Shown here: positions 1-6,296 of the stretch, piece by piece
Numbering within the stretch: the stretch's first letter is position 1
How the letters are laid out: each line of letters opens with the position of its first letter
Origin: Chitinophagaceae bacterium
GTDB lineage: Bacteria > Bacteroidota > Bacteroidia > Chitinophagales > Chitinophagaceae
Direction of reading: 5' to 3'
NCBI GenBank assembly: GCA_947463105.1
Contig: CANHSD010000161.1
Location: 1 to 6,296 of the forward strand
Length of the DNA stretch: 6,296 nucleotides
Translations under genes and position numbers: made by a program
Notes under the pieces: generated by a model
Database searches by the model: none
What the model saw: the letters and a program-made list of their open reading frames with translations, nothing else
Told to the model about the DNA's origin: nothing

Positions 1-1
1 T

Positions 2-832
2 GTCTCATTTAGTATACCCAAAGGATCGGTATTTGGATTGCTTGGCCCCAATGGCAGTGGGAAGACCACACTGCTCAGTATCGTCCTGGATGTTTTGCAG
101 GCAAACTCCGGTGGCTACAAATGGTTCGGCGAATCGCCCACCTACCTCCACAGAAAAAAAATCGGATCCTTGTTGGAGACACCGAACCTTTACCATTACC
201 TCACGGCCGTACAAAATTTGCGCATTACCCAGACCATCTCAGGAAGGGGAAATGAAGGTGATATTCATGCAGTCCTTGAAAAAGTAAACCTTCATGAAAG
301 GAAAAACAGCCGTTTCAGTACCTATAGCCTTGGCATGAAACAGCGCCTGGCCATTGCGGCGGCCTTGCTGGGAGATCCTGCTGTGCTTGTTTTGGATGAA
401 CCCACCAATGGCCTGGATCCTGTCGGTATCGCCGAGATAAGGGGGCTGATTAAGGAACTTGCTACCAATGGCCATACCGTCATCATGGCAAGCCATCTGC
501 TGGATGAGGTGGAAAAGGTTTGTGACCATGTTGCCATCCTTAAGCGTGGAAAGTTGATTGCTTGCGGCGCTGTGGAAGAAGTACTTTCTGCAGAAGATTG
601 TCTGCTGCTCACTGCTGCTGACCAGCTCCAGTTGACTGAAAAAATGGGCAGGTATCCTGGTTTGGTGAGGATGAATGCAACTGCCGAAGGGTTGGAATGC
701 TATTTTGCTAAAGGAGCATCATCTGCAGAAAAGGTCAACCAGTTTTGTTTTGAACAAGGTCTGGTGCTTTCTCAAATATGGGCAAAGAAAAAACGGTTGG
801 AGGAAAAGTTTTTTGAACTGACCAGCGAGTAG
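2..832 (+). CDS. ABC transporter ATP-binding protein (5' truncated), ABC-2/BcrA-like exporter class
   Basis: This is the ATPase subunit of an ABC exporter, which hydrolyses ATP on the cytoplasmic side to power the membrane subunit encoded next. The reading frame is open to the left edge, so the true start lies upstream; the TTG at 38 is an internal Leu just before the Walker A motif, not a start. Visible motifs in order are Walker A GPNGSGKTT (44-70), a Q-loop region reading LLETPNLY with Glu in the usual Gln place, signature YSLGMKQRL (323-349), Walker B VLVLDEP with D-loop NGLDP, and the switch His in MASHLLDEVE (SH at 491-496). After the nucleotide-binding domain about 90 residues form a C-terminal extension, common in drug/bacitracin-type ATPases. 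Only the first N-terminal strands are missing. The permease follows after 62 bases. The family is certain; the substrate cannot be read from sequence. Confidence 0.95.
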   Translation, partial: VSFSIPKGSVFGLLGPNGSGKTTLLSIVLDVLQANSGGYKWFGESPTYLHRKKIGSLLETPNLYHYLTAVQNLRITQTISGRGNEGDIHAVLEKVNLHERKNSRFSTYSLGMKQRLAIAAALLGDPAVLVLDEPTNGLDPVGIAEIRGLIKELATNGHTVIMASHLLDEVEKVCDHVAILKRGKLIACGAVEEVLSAEDCLLLTAADQLQLTEKMGRYPGLVRMNATAEGLECYFAKGASSAEKVNQFCFEQGLVLSQIWAKKKRLEEKFFELTSE

Positions 833-836
833 CCAT

Positions 837-848
837 TCTTTGCAAAGA
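837..848. repeat. Perfect 12-bp palindrome between ATPase and permease genes
   Basis: TCTTTGCAAAGA is self-complementary with no spacer, starting four bases after the ATPase stop codon (TAG, 830-832). It has no following T-run, so it does not look like an intrinsic terminator. It could be a dimeric protein-binding site or chance. The rest of the 62-base gap shows no obvious promoter or Shine-Dalgarno sequence. Confidence 0.3.
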
Positions 849-894
849 CGATTTCAAAAAACATCATTCATTCAGGCAATCCTAAAACGAAAAC

Positions 895-1728
895 ATGATT
901 TCAATTATACTCAAAACAGAATGGCTCAAACTCAAGAACTACAGGGCATTCTGGCTCTTGCTAGCTGTCACTGCCATCTCTTATCCCGGCATCAATGGCA
1001 TTGCCTATTATGCCTTCATGGACAGCATTGATGCAAAAACACAAAGTGGTCAGCTGGTGAAAATGTTGTTGGGAAATCCATTTTCTTTTCCACAATCATT
1101 TCATACCACTGCCTATCTCAGCTCTTTTTTCACTTTCATTCCTGCGATTGTGGTGATCATGTTGATCACCAATGAATACATGTTCAAGACACACCGACAG
1201 AACATCATAGATGGATGGAAAAAAAACACCTTCATTTGGGGGAAATTCATCAGTGTTGTGCTGATTACCTTGATTGTGACATTGTTTTACGTGGCCGTCG
1301 CCTCCATCATTGGAACAATTGCCACTCCTGATGTTGATCGGGCAAAAATATTTGAAAAAGCCCATTATATTGGCTTGTTTTCCTTGCAGGTTTTTTGCCA
1401 ACTGTCTATTGCTTTTCTGCTGGGGCTCTTGATCAGAAAGGCTTTTATCGCCTATGGCATTTTCATTTTTTATTCATTCATTTTGGAAAATATTCTCTCC
1501 GGGATATTCAAATTGAAATCAAAAAAATGGGGGATTGATTATGGGCATTATTTGCCATTTGAAATTTCTGATCGCTTGATTCCATTGCCTCCTTTCATTG
1601 GAAAGTTCAATGAGGCCGACAACAAATTGGCCATAGCGTCCATTGACGACCATGTTGTCTATACCCTTGTTCTTACAGCATTTGTCTGGTTGCTATCCTT
1701 TTATATTTTCAAAAAACGTGATCTATAA
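895..1728 (+). CDS. ABC-2 type transporter permease, six predicted membrane helices
   Basis: This 277-residue integral inner-membrane protein should pair with the ATPase just upstream to form an ABC exporter. Hydrophobic segments lie at about residues 18-41, 74-93, 117-144, 158-180, 183-204 and 251-272, the six-helix layout of ABC-2 permeases. Between helices 2 and 3 is RQNIIDGWKKNTFIWGK (101-117). A cytoplasmic 'RQNvIDG...F..GK' coupling-helix segment of this type is, from memory, typical of Bacteroidota ABC-2 permeases. The N-terminus (ILKTEWLKLKNYRAFW) and the KKRDL end are also usual for the family. ATG 895 is the first possible start because an in-frame TAA lies at 883-885. The leader is A-rich without a Shine-Dalgarno sequence. 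The stop overlaps the next start (TAATG, 1726-1730). The transported substrate is unknown; the BcrB-like antibiotic or lipid export class is only a family-level analogy. Confidence 0.9.
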   Translation: MISIILKTEWLKLKNYRAFWLLLAVTAISYPGINGIAYYAFMDSIDAKTQSGQLVKMLLGNPFSFPQSFHTTAYLSSFFTFIPAIVVIMLITNEYMFKTHRQNIIDGWKKNTFIWGKFISVVLITLIVTLFYVAVASIIGTIATPDVDRAKIFEKAHYIGLFSLQVFCQLSIAFLLGLLIRKAFIAYGIFIFYSFILENILSGIFKLKSKKWGIDYGHYLPFEISDRLIPLPPFIGKFNEADNKLAIASIDDHVVYTLVLTAFVWLLSFYIFKKRDL

Positions 1729-2261
1729 TGGTAAATTTTTTTTTTGCAAGCCTGCTTGTATTGCAGTTTGTATGTGTACTGCCTTTTGATGTTTCCGCAC
1801 AAGCCAACCCATCAGCCATCAAATCTGCTGCCATTGCCATGGGCAATGCCCTGGTGAAAAAAAACAGTGAACAGTTTCTTTCTTACATGCATCCATCGAT
1901 GATCAAGCTGGCCGGGGGCAAGGAAAAGTTAAGCATCATCTCAGATTCTGCATTGAAGGTTTTTGAACAGTTTGGTGGCAAAGTCAGTCGCATCACTTAT
2001 GGCAATCCGGCTGAGATTATTTCCTACAAAAAAACCTTGCAATCCGTCATCTCCCAAACTACAACACTCACTTCTTTTATTGGGGACGCTGAATTGTCAT
2101 CAAGCTTAATTGCGATTTCCAACGACAATGGAAAATCCTGGACCTTTATCGATACCAATATGTTTGGTGTCGATAAAATCAAGTCTGCCATGCCAGATAT
2201 TAGTCCTGCTCTTGTGATCCCCAAAGCCGCTGCTCCAAAAATCATCATGAAGGAGCAATAG
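1728..2261 (+). CDS. Small secreted protein of unknown function, possible NTF2-like fold, coupled to ABC permease
   Basis: This 177-residue protein has a predicted signal peptide. Residues 4-20 are strongly hydrophobic and VSA-QA gives a likely signal peptidase I site after residue 24. There is no lipobox Cys at the site, so a soluble periplasmic or exported protein is expected. The n-region MVNFFF has no Lys or Arg, which is atypical. The mature part begins with two likely helices (AIKSAAIAMGNALVKKN..., then YMHPSMIKLAGGKEKL), followed by strands and SNDNGKSWTFID (131-142). The helix-HP-GGKEK pattern recalls small Bacteroidota NTF2/SnoaL-like secreted proteins; this is an impression, not a proven assignment. 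ATG 1728 is the first usable start in frame because TGA lies at 1719-1721. It overlaps the permease stop by one base, implying translational coupling. A 10-T run covers codons 3-6. It might be an accessory of the exporter or a bystander. Confidence 0.8.
   Translation: MVNFFFASLLVLQFVCVLPFDVSAQANPSAIKSAAIAMGNALVKKNSEQFLSYMHPSMIKLAGGKEKLSIISDSALKVFEQFGGKVSRITYGNPAEIISYKKTLQSVISQTTTLTSFIGDAELSSSLIAISNDNGKSWTFIDTNMFGVDKIKSAMPDISPALVIPKAAAPKIIMKEQ
1736..1745 (+). repeat. Homopolymer T10 tract at the start of the secreted-protein gene
   Basis: Ten consecutive T residues encode most of the N-terminal Asn-Phe-Phe-Phe. It is the longest mononucleotide run I noticed in the window and lies eight codon-reading bases from a TAATG start. 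Such runs are prone to replication and polymerase slippage and also to sequencing error. Loss of one T would place the gene in frame with a GTG at 1718. Confidence 0.6.
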
Positions 2262-2279
2262 ATAAGGGCTGCACGCTTA

Positions 2280-2347
2280 AGAATTGTTTGAGAACAGCTG
2301 TTTCATTGGTCTGGCCTTATACAAGGCCGGCCCGTCTCAACAATTTT
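2280..2347 (+). promoter_or_regulatory. Nested inverted repeats in the intergenic region; candidate terminator or leader RNA structure
   Basis: The gap between the secreted-protein gene and the propeller gene (2262-2378) contains three dyads. An outer stem pairs 2282-2293 with 2335-2345 (AATTGTT-T-GAGA against TCTCAACAATT, one bulged T). Inside lie a perfect 10-bp palindrome AACAGCTGTT (2293-2302) and a hairpin with GGCCTT (2313-2318) and AAGGCC (2323-2328) around a four-base loop. The outer stem ends in a short AATTTTC, a weak T-run, so it may end transcription of the upstream operon. It could equally form part of the 5' leader of the next gene. No convincing Bacteroidota -33/-7 promoter was recognised. 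Confidence 0.4.
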
Positions 2348-2378
2348 CATTAATTTGAAATCCAGAAATAATAACAAT

Positions 2379-5300
2379 ATGAGAAGAATACTTTTCCTTG
2401 CCATGGCATGCATTGCCTTCTTCAATGCCACTGCACAAAAAAAGAAGTTGGCGGACGCAAAGCAACCTGTTCAGTCTGCTGTTTATGATGCTTCACTGAT
2501 CAAAAATGTCAACTATCGTTTGCTTGGTCCTTTCCGCGGAGGCAGGAGTGGTGCGGTCGGCGCAAGTTACAAGAGCAAGAATACATTTTATTTTGGAGCA
2601 ACAGGGGGTGGTGTTTGGAAGTCCATCGATGGTGGCAGCAACTGGAAAAATGTTTCAGATAAGTTTTTCGGAAGTTCCATTGGCGCTGTCGAAGTGGCTC
2701 CATCCAACGAAAACATCGTGTATGTTGGAGAAGGAGAGAATACCATGCGGGGCAATGTTTCCGAAGGATTGGGAGGTATGTGGAAATCTGAAGATGCCGG
2801 TAAAACATGGAAAAATATTGGTTTAAAGGATGGCCGGCATATCACCAATATTATCATACATCCTACCGATCCCAATACTGTTTGGGCTGGTGTCATGGGG
2901 CATCTGTTTGGACCCAATGCAGAAAGGGGGGTTTTTAAAACCACCGATGGTGGGAAATCCTGGAAAAAAGTATTGTATGTCAATGATCAAACCGGATGCA
3001 GTGATCTTGTTGTTGAGCCGGGAAATCCATCTGTCTTGTATGCCGGAACCTGGCGCTTGATCCGCACACCCTATAGTTTAGAGAGTGGTGGCGAGGGAAG
3101 CGGTTTGTGGAAAAGCACAGATGGTGGTGAAACCTGGACAACTATGACGACCGCAAAGGGCCTGCCAAAAGGAACATGGGGCATTGTAGGAGTGGCCATT
3201 GCTCCATCCAATACTGAAAAGATTTATGCCATCATTGAAAATGCAAAAGGTGGTTTGTACATGAGTGCTGATGGCGGACAGTCATGGGCGTTGCAGAGCA
3301 GTGACAACAATATCCGCCAGCGTGCCTGGTACTATTCAAAAGTATTTGTTGATCCCAAAAACGAGAACCTTGTTTATTGTCCCAATGTAAATTTCATGAA
3401 AAGCCGGGATGGTGGAAAGACTTTTCAGTCTCTACGCACTCCCCATGGAGACCATCATGATCTTTGGATAGATCCCGAAGATGGAAAGCGCATGATTGTT
3501 GCTGATGATGGTGGTGCGCAGGTGAGCTTTGATGAAGGGAACAACTGGAGCTCTTACATGAACCAACCCACTTCCCAGTTGTACAGGGTGAGCACAGACA
3601 ATTCATTTCCTTACCGCATTCTGGCTGCGCAGCAAGACAATTCAACGTTGCGCATCCGTTCTGCCACTTATGGATCTTATATCACAGAGCAAGACTGGGA
3701 TGTTACAGCTGGCGCAGAAAGTGGATATGTTGTGGCCGATCCTACCAATCCCGATATCGTTTATGGTGGCAACTATGGTGGTTATCTGTCCCGCTTGGAC
3801 CACAAGACGGGAGAGAACCGCGCCATTTCAGTGTGGCCTGATAATCCGATGGGAGCAGGCGCAGATGTCTTGAAATTCCGCTTTCAATGGAACTTCCCCA
3901 TATTCTTTTCGCCACACAATCCCAAGCGTTTGTATTGTGCGGGAAATGCTTTGTTCATGACTGAAAATGAGGGCGCCAGCTGGACGCAGATTTCACCAGA
4001 CCTTACCACCAACGACAAGGCCAAACAAGTCTCCAGCGGCGGCCCCATCACCCAAGACAATACCTCTGTTGAATATTATTGCACCATTTTTGCGGCCACG
4101 GAAAGCAGTTTGGAAAAGGATTTGCTTTGGACGGGTAGTGATGATGGCCTGGTCAACATCAGCCGTGACGGTGGAAAAAACTGGAGCAATGTAACTCCCA
4201 AAGATGCGCCAAAGTGGATGATGTGGAATGCCATTGAAACCGATCCCTTCAAGAAAGGGGCTGCATACATCACTGGTACCCGCTACAAACTGGATGATTA
4301 TACCCCCTATATCTACAAGACGGAAGACTATGGTCAAACTTGGAAATTGATCACTGCGGGCATCGATCCCATGCATTTTACCAGGGTTGCAAGGGCCGAT
4401 CAGAAACGTGCAGGCTTGCTCTATGCGGGCACTGAATTCGGTATGTACATCAGCCATGATGATGGTGCCAGTTGGCAGTCATTCCAATTGAACCTTCCTG
4501 TTGTTCCGATTACAGACCTGACCATCAAGAACAACGATTTGATTGTTGCTACACAGGGTAGGGCGCTATGGATCATTGATGATTTGACACAGGTGCAGCA
4601 GATGGATCTATCCATTAAATCCAAACCACTGCATGTTTTTTCTGTCAATCCTGTATTAAGGATGCCGCCTGTTTTCAGCAGATGGGGCGCGACGGCAGGT
4701 GCACCCGCCAATGCTGCAATGAATCCGCTGAAAGGTGCTGTCATTAATTTCTTTGCAGGCAATACAACAGATTCAAGTACGGGATCTGTGGCCATCTATG
4801 ATGGAAAAAAGAAATTGATCAGCCGTTATCAAGGCAGCGATAAGTCCAATCCGGTCAAGCTTTCCAAAGGAAGCAACCAGTTTGTTTGGGACATGCAATA
4901 TCCCGCTGCAGAGCGCATCGAAGACCTTATCCTTTGGAATGGTGTTCCAGGCGCCACAACAGCCATCCCAGGTAATTATACAGCAGTAGTAAGGGTAGAC
5001 AAGGATTCTGTTGAGGTTCCTTTTTCCATCTTGGCTGATCCCAATTACCACTGCTCTCAGGCTGATTATGAGGCACAGCATGAATTCCTGGTCAAGGTAA
5101 AAGAGAAGTTCTCTGAAACCATGAAAGGGATCAAGGATATTCGTCAGGCAAGAAACCAGATGAATGATTTTGTCAGCAAACAAGGGGATGCCTGCCCCAA
5201 GGAGCTGAAAAAACTGGCAGACAGCCTTTCAAAATCCTTGACGGGGGTTGAAGAAAAACTACACCAGACCAAGGCTAAAAGCGGACAGGATGTATTGAAC

Positions 5301-5516
5301 TTCCCCATCCGTTTGGATGATAAGCTTGGCGGCGTGTATGACATGGCCAGCAGCGGAAACATGGCCCCCAGCAAACAAGCAAAAGATGTTTTTGCCGTGC
5401 TGGCTGCTGAGGTGGATGTTGAGCTTACAAAACTAAAATCTATCCTGGATGGTGGTTTGAAAGCCTTCAACAAAATGATCAGGGAGAAGGAACTGCCTGT
5501 CGTGGTTATCAAATAA
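2379..5516 (+). CDS. Secreted VPS10/sortilin-like Asp-box (BNR) beta-propeller protein
   Basis: This 1045-residue protein has a signal peptide (MRRILFLAMACIAFFNATAQ, cut near residue 20), so it is exported to the periplasm or cell surface. ATG 2379 is chosen over the in-frame TTG at 2355 because it places the Arg-Arg n-region directly before the hydrophobic core. Eleven Asp boxes (S/T-x-D-x-G-x-S/T-W/F) start at residues 82, 137, 188, 246, 296, 342, 383, 528, 595, 648 and 692, each ending a propeller blade. The segment HGDHHDLWIDPEDGKRMIV (356-374) is characteristic of bacterial sortilin-type 'glycosyl hydrolase' propellers. Residues about 740-885 form a beta-rich region with NQFVWDMQYP (833-842) and an IPGNYTAVV segment, resembling FlgD-like Ig domains. 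The rest is a helical, Lys-rich tail (about 890-1035). No sialidase catalytic set is evident, so the common label 'glycosyl hydrolase' is doubtful. Binding or scaffold roles are possible, and the ligand is unknown. It is probably transcribed alone and ends at a strong terminator. Confidence 0.93.
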   Translation: MRRILFLAMACIAFFNATAQKKKLADAKQPVQSAVYDASLIKNVNYRLLGPFRGGRSGAVGASYKSKNTFYFGATGGGVWKSIDGGSNWKNVSDKFFGSSIGAVEVAPSNENIVYVGEGENTMRGNVSEGLGGMWKSEDAGKTWKNIGLKDGRHITNIIIHPTDPNTVWAGVMGHLFGPNAERGVFKTTDGGKSWKKVLYVNDQTGCSDLVVEPGNPSVLYAGTWRLIRTPYSLESGGEGSGLWKSTDGGETWTTMTTAKGLPKGTWGIVGVAIAPSNTEKIYAIIENAKGGLYMSADGGQSWALQSSDNNIRQRAWYYSKVFVDPKNENLVYCPNVNFMKSRDGGKTFQSLRTPHGDHHDLWIDPEDGKRMIVADDGGAQVSFDEGNNWSSYMNQPTSQLYRVSTDNSFPYRILAAQQDNSTLRIRSATYGSYITEQDWDVTAGAESGYVVADPTNPDIVYGGNYGGYLSRLDHKTGENRAISVWPDNPMGAGADVLKFRFQWNFPIFFSPHNPKRLYCAGNALFMTENEGASWTQISPDLTTNDKAKQVSSGGPITQDNTSVEYYCTIFAATESSLEKDLLWTGSDDGLVNISRDGGKNWSNVTPKDAPKWMMWNAIETDPFKKGAAYITGTRYKLDDYTPYIYKTEDYGQTWKLITAGIDPMHFTRVARADQKRAGLLYAGTEFGMYISHDDGASWQSFQLNLPVVPITDLTIKNNDLIVATQGRALWIIDDLTQVQQMDLSIKSKPLHVFSVNPVLRMPPVFSRWGATAGAPANAAMNPLKGAVINFFAGNTTDSSTGSVAIYDGKKKLISRYQGSDKSNPVKLSKGSNQFVWDMQYPAAERIEDLILWNGVPGATTAIPGNYTAVVRVDKDSVEVPFSILADPNYHCSQADYEAQHEFLVKVKEKFSETMKGIKDIRQARNQMNDFVSKQGDACPKELKKLADSLSKSLTGVEEKLHQTKAKSGQDVLNFPIRLDDKLGGVYDMASSGNMAPSKQAKDVFAVLAAEVDVELTKLKSILDGGLKAFNKMIREKELPVVVIK
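2622..4475 (+). repeat. Array of eleven Asp-box (BNR) repeats
   Basis: This is the region between the first and last Asp box of the propeller protein. The repeats are protein-level, spaced about 41-67 residues apart except for one gap of 145 residues between the seventh (SFDEGNNW, 383-390) and the eighth (TENEGASW, 528-535). The gap contains blade-like strands such as YGGNYGGYLSRLD (462-474) that have lost the box. This suggests two propellers or one large one with degenerate blades. Confidence 0.85.
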
Positions 5517-5540
5517 GGTGTAAAAAAACTTGTATAAAAC

Positions 5541-5575
5541 AAAAAGGAGCCAGGCATTTGCCTGGCTCCTTTTTT
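5541..5575. terminator. Bidirectional intrinsic terminator between convergent genes
   Basis: AAAAAGGAGCCAGGC (5541-5555) pairs perfectly with 5560-5574 around the four-base loop ATTT. The GC-rich core is flanked by five A on the left and six T on the right (5570-5575). This gives a U-tract in both directions. It lies 24 bases after the propeller gene stop and 57 bases beyond the stop of the minus-strand gene, so it can end both transcripts. Confidence 0.95.
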
Positions 5576-5631
5576 ATGTTGTCGGTATTTTTCAAATGGA
5601 TGATGCAATCATCAATCCACTTGATGCCTGT

Positions 5632-6296
5632 TTATTTTACAACGGGCCTGACACCGGTGTTTCCACCGCCATTCAATGTCATGTCGTGAGGCTTGTTGTT
5701 TTTCCATGCTCCGCGGGTGAAATCGGGTACATCAATGGTTTTGGAACGTTTGGCCACAGAAGCACCACTGAGCGGGAATACGGAACTCCAAGCTGCAGCA
5801 TCGTATACATCCTGATCCAATGGCAATCCATTGCGCAGGCAATCGATCAATCTCCAGTCCATGATGAAATCCATTCCACCATGTCCGCCTACATTCTTGG
5901 CAATCTCACCAATGTGTTTGACGATAGGTGGAGTATATTTTGCTTGCATGGCTTTCATCTCTTCTTCCTTTAACCAGGAGTGACCAAGGGCTATGCGCTC
6001 AGGGCCAGGATATTTCTGTGCTGCACCTTTGGTACCGCTAACCAAATGAATCCTTGAATAAGGACGTGGTGAAGAAACATCATGCTGTACCATCAGTGTT
6101 TTACCAAGATCAGACCTGATGATGGTGGTATTCATGTTGCCCCTGTAGGTCTTGCCTGTGTATTCCTTGAAGTAATCATCTTTGGCAGCCATTTCGTCGG
6201 CCATTTTGCCCAATGAAAAATCATTGGTGCTCATGCTCACCAGGTGATCGAATTTATCTCCACGGTTGATGTTCATGCATTGTGCGATTGGTCCAA
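5632..6296 (-). CDS. GH109-like Gfo/Idh/MocA family glycosidase/oxidoreductase (5' truncated)
   Basis: This is the C-terminal half (about 220 residues) of an enzyme of the Gfo/Idh/MocA fold, closest in my judgement to glycoside hydrolase family 109. GH109 includes alpha-N-acetylgalactosaminidases that cleave through a bound NAD+ redox cycle. The frame is open to the right edge: GPIAQC precedes the Met at 6276, so that Met is internal and the Rossmann NAD domain lies outside the window. Supporting motifs are MNINRGDKFDHLVSMS, HDVSSPRPYSRIHLVSGTKG, the GGHGGMD segment with its conserved His (GHGGMD at 5869-5886), CLRNGLPLDQDVYDAAAWS and the ending VPDFTRGAWK. GH109 enzymes are usually about 440-480 residues and often exported through Tat signals; the latter cannot be checked here. 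The gene ends at TAA (5632-5634), convergent with the propeller gene. Exact sugar specificity is not certain because many family members are uncharacterised. Confidence 0.88.
   Translation of the reverse strand, partial: GPIAQCMNINRGDKFDHLVSMSTNDFSLGKMADEMAAKDDYFKEYTGKTYRGNMNTTIIRSDLGKTLMVQHDVSSPRPYSRIHLVSGTKGAAQKYPGPERIALGHSWLKEEEMKAMQAKYTPPIVKHIGEIAKNVGGHGGMDFIMDWRLIDCLRNGLPLDQDVYDAAAWSSVFPLSGASVAKRSKTIDVPDFTRGAWKNNKPHDMTLNGGGNTGVRPVVK

Noticed and set aside
38..40. TTG at 38 as start of the ABC ATPase.
   Set aside because: The frame is open to the left edge and encodes VSFSIPKGSVFG, the expected strand before Walker A. A start here would remove part of the nucleotide-binding fold.
164..196. 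Loss of the Q-loop Gln (LLETPNLY) as a sign of an inactive ATPase.
   Set aside because: Glu at this place is common in BcrA/NatA-like exporters, and all other ATPase motifs are intact.
2350..2357. TTAATTTG as a Bacteroidota -7 element (TAnnTTTG-like) for the propeller gene.
   Set aside because: It mismatches at the key second base, no TTG lies at the -33 distance, and it leaves only about 20 bases before the ATG.
2355..2378. TTG start at 2355 for the propeller protein, adding eight residues (MKSRNNNN).
   Set aside because: ATG 2379 starts directly at MRRILFLA, a normal signal peptide n-region. The extra Asn-rich residues add nothing typical, and a TTG start is less likely.
2588..2983. Long minus-strand open frames opposite the propeller gene (also near 3993-4457 and 5144-5608).
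   Set aside because: They are shadows of the strongly supported plus-strand gene. Their products have no recognisable domains and skewed composition.
5599..5613. GATGAT-GCA-ATCATC hairpin downstream of the minus-strand stop as a second terminator.
   Set aside because: The stem is short and AT-rich with no T-run on the minus-strand side; the strong hairpin at 5541-5575 explains termination.
6274..6276. Met at 6276 (minus strand) as start of the GH109-like gene.
   Set aside because: In-frame codons upstream to the edge read GPIAQC, which continues the conserved family segment, so the gene is cut by the window edge.

Overview
The window most likely comes from a member of the Bacteroidota, probably near the Chitinophagaceae. 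This is inferred from three things: start codons preceded by A-rich leaders without a Shine-Dalgarno sequence, signal peptides ending in ...AQ, and the gene families present (a large secreted sortilin/VPS10-type Asp-box propeller protein and a GH109-type Gfo/Idh/MocA enzyme). GC content is moderate and I see no abrupt compositional break. There is no sign of a mobile element, phage gene, CRISPR array, tRNA or rRNA.

Layout: positions 2-2261 hold a plus-strand run of three genes. They are the C-terminal part of an ABC transporter ATPase (cut by the left edge), an ABC-2 type six-helix permease (895-1728), and a small secreted protein (1728-2261) whose ATG overlaps the permease stop as TAATG. The first two should form an exporter. 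The third is positioned to be translated together with the permease, but its function is unknown. The 117-base gap that follows (2262-2378) is dense in inverted repeats and probably holds a transcription boundary or an RNA structure.

Positions 2379-5516 encode a secreted protein of 1045 residues. It has eleven Asp-box motifs in a VPS10/sortilin-like (BNR) propeller region, followed by a beta-rich segment and a helical tail. A perfect 15-bp hairpin flanked by A and T runs (5541-5575) ends it. The same hairpin serves the convergent minus-strand gene (5632 to the right edge), the C-terminal half of a GH109-like, NAD-dependent glycosidase/oxidoreductase.

The three units (exporter operon, propeller protein, GH109-like enzyme) look like ordinary neighbours rather than one pathway. 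I found no convincing new system. The points most worth checking are the coupled secreted protein with a 10-T tract at its start, a lone Asp-box-like motif in that protein, and the nested inverted repeats at 2280-2347.
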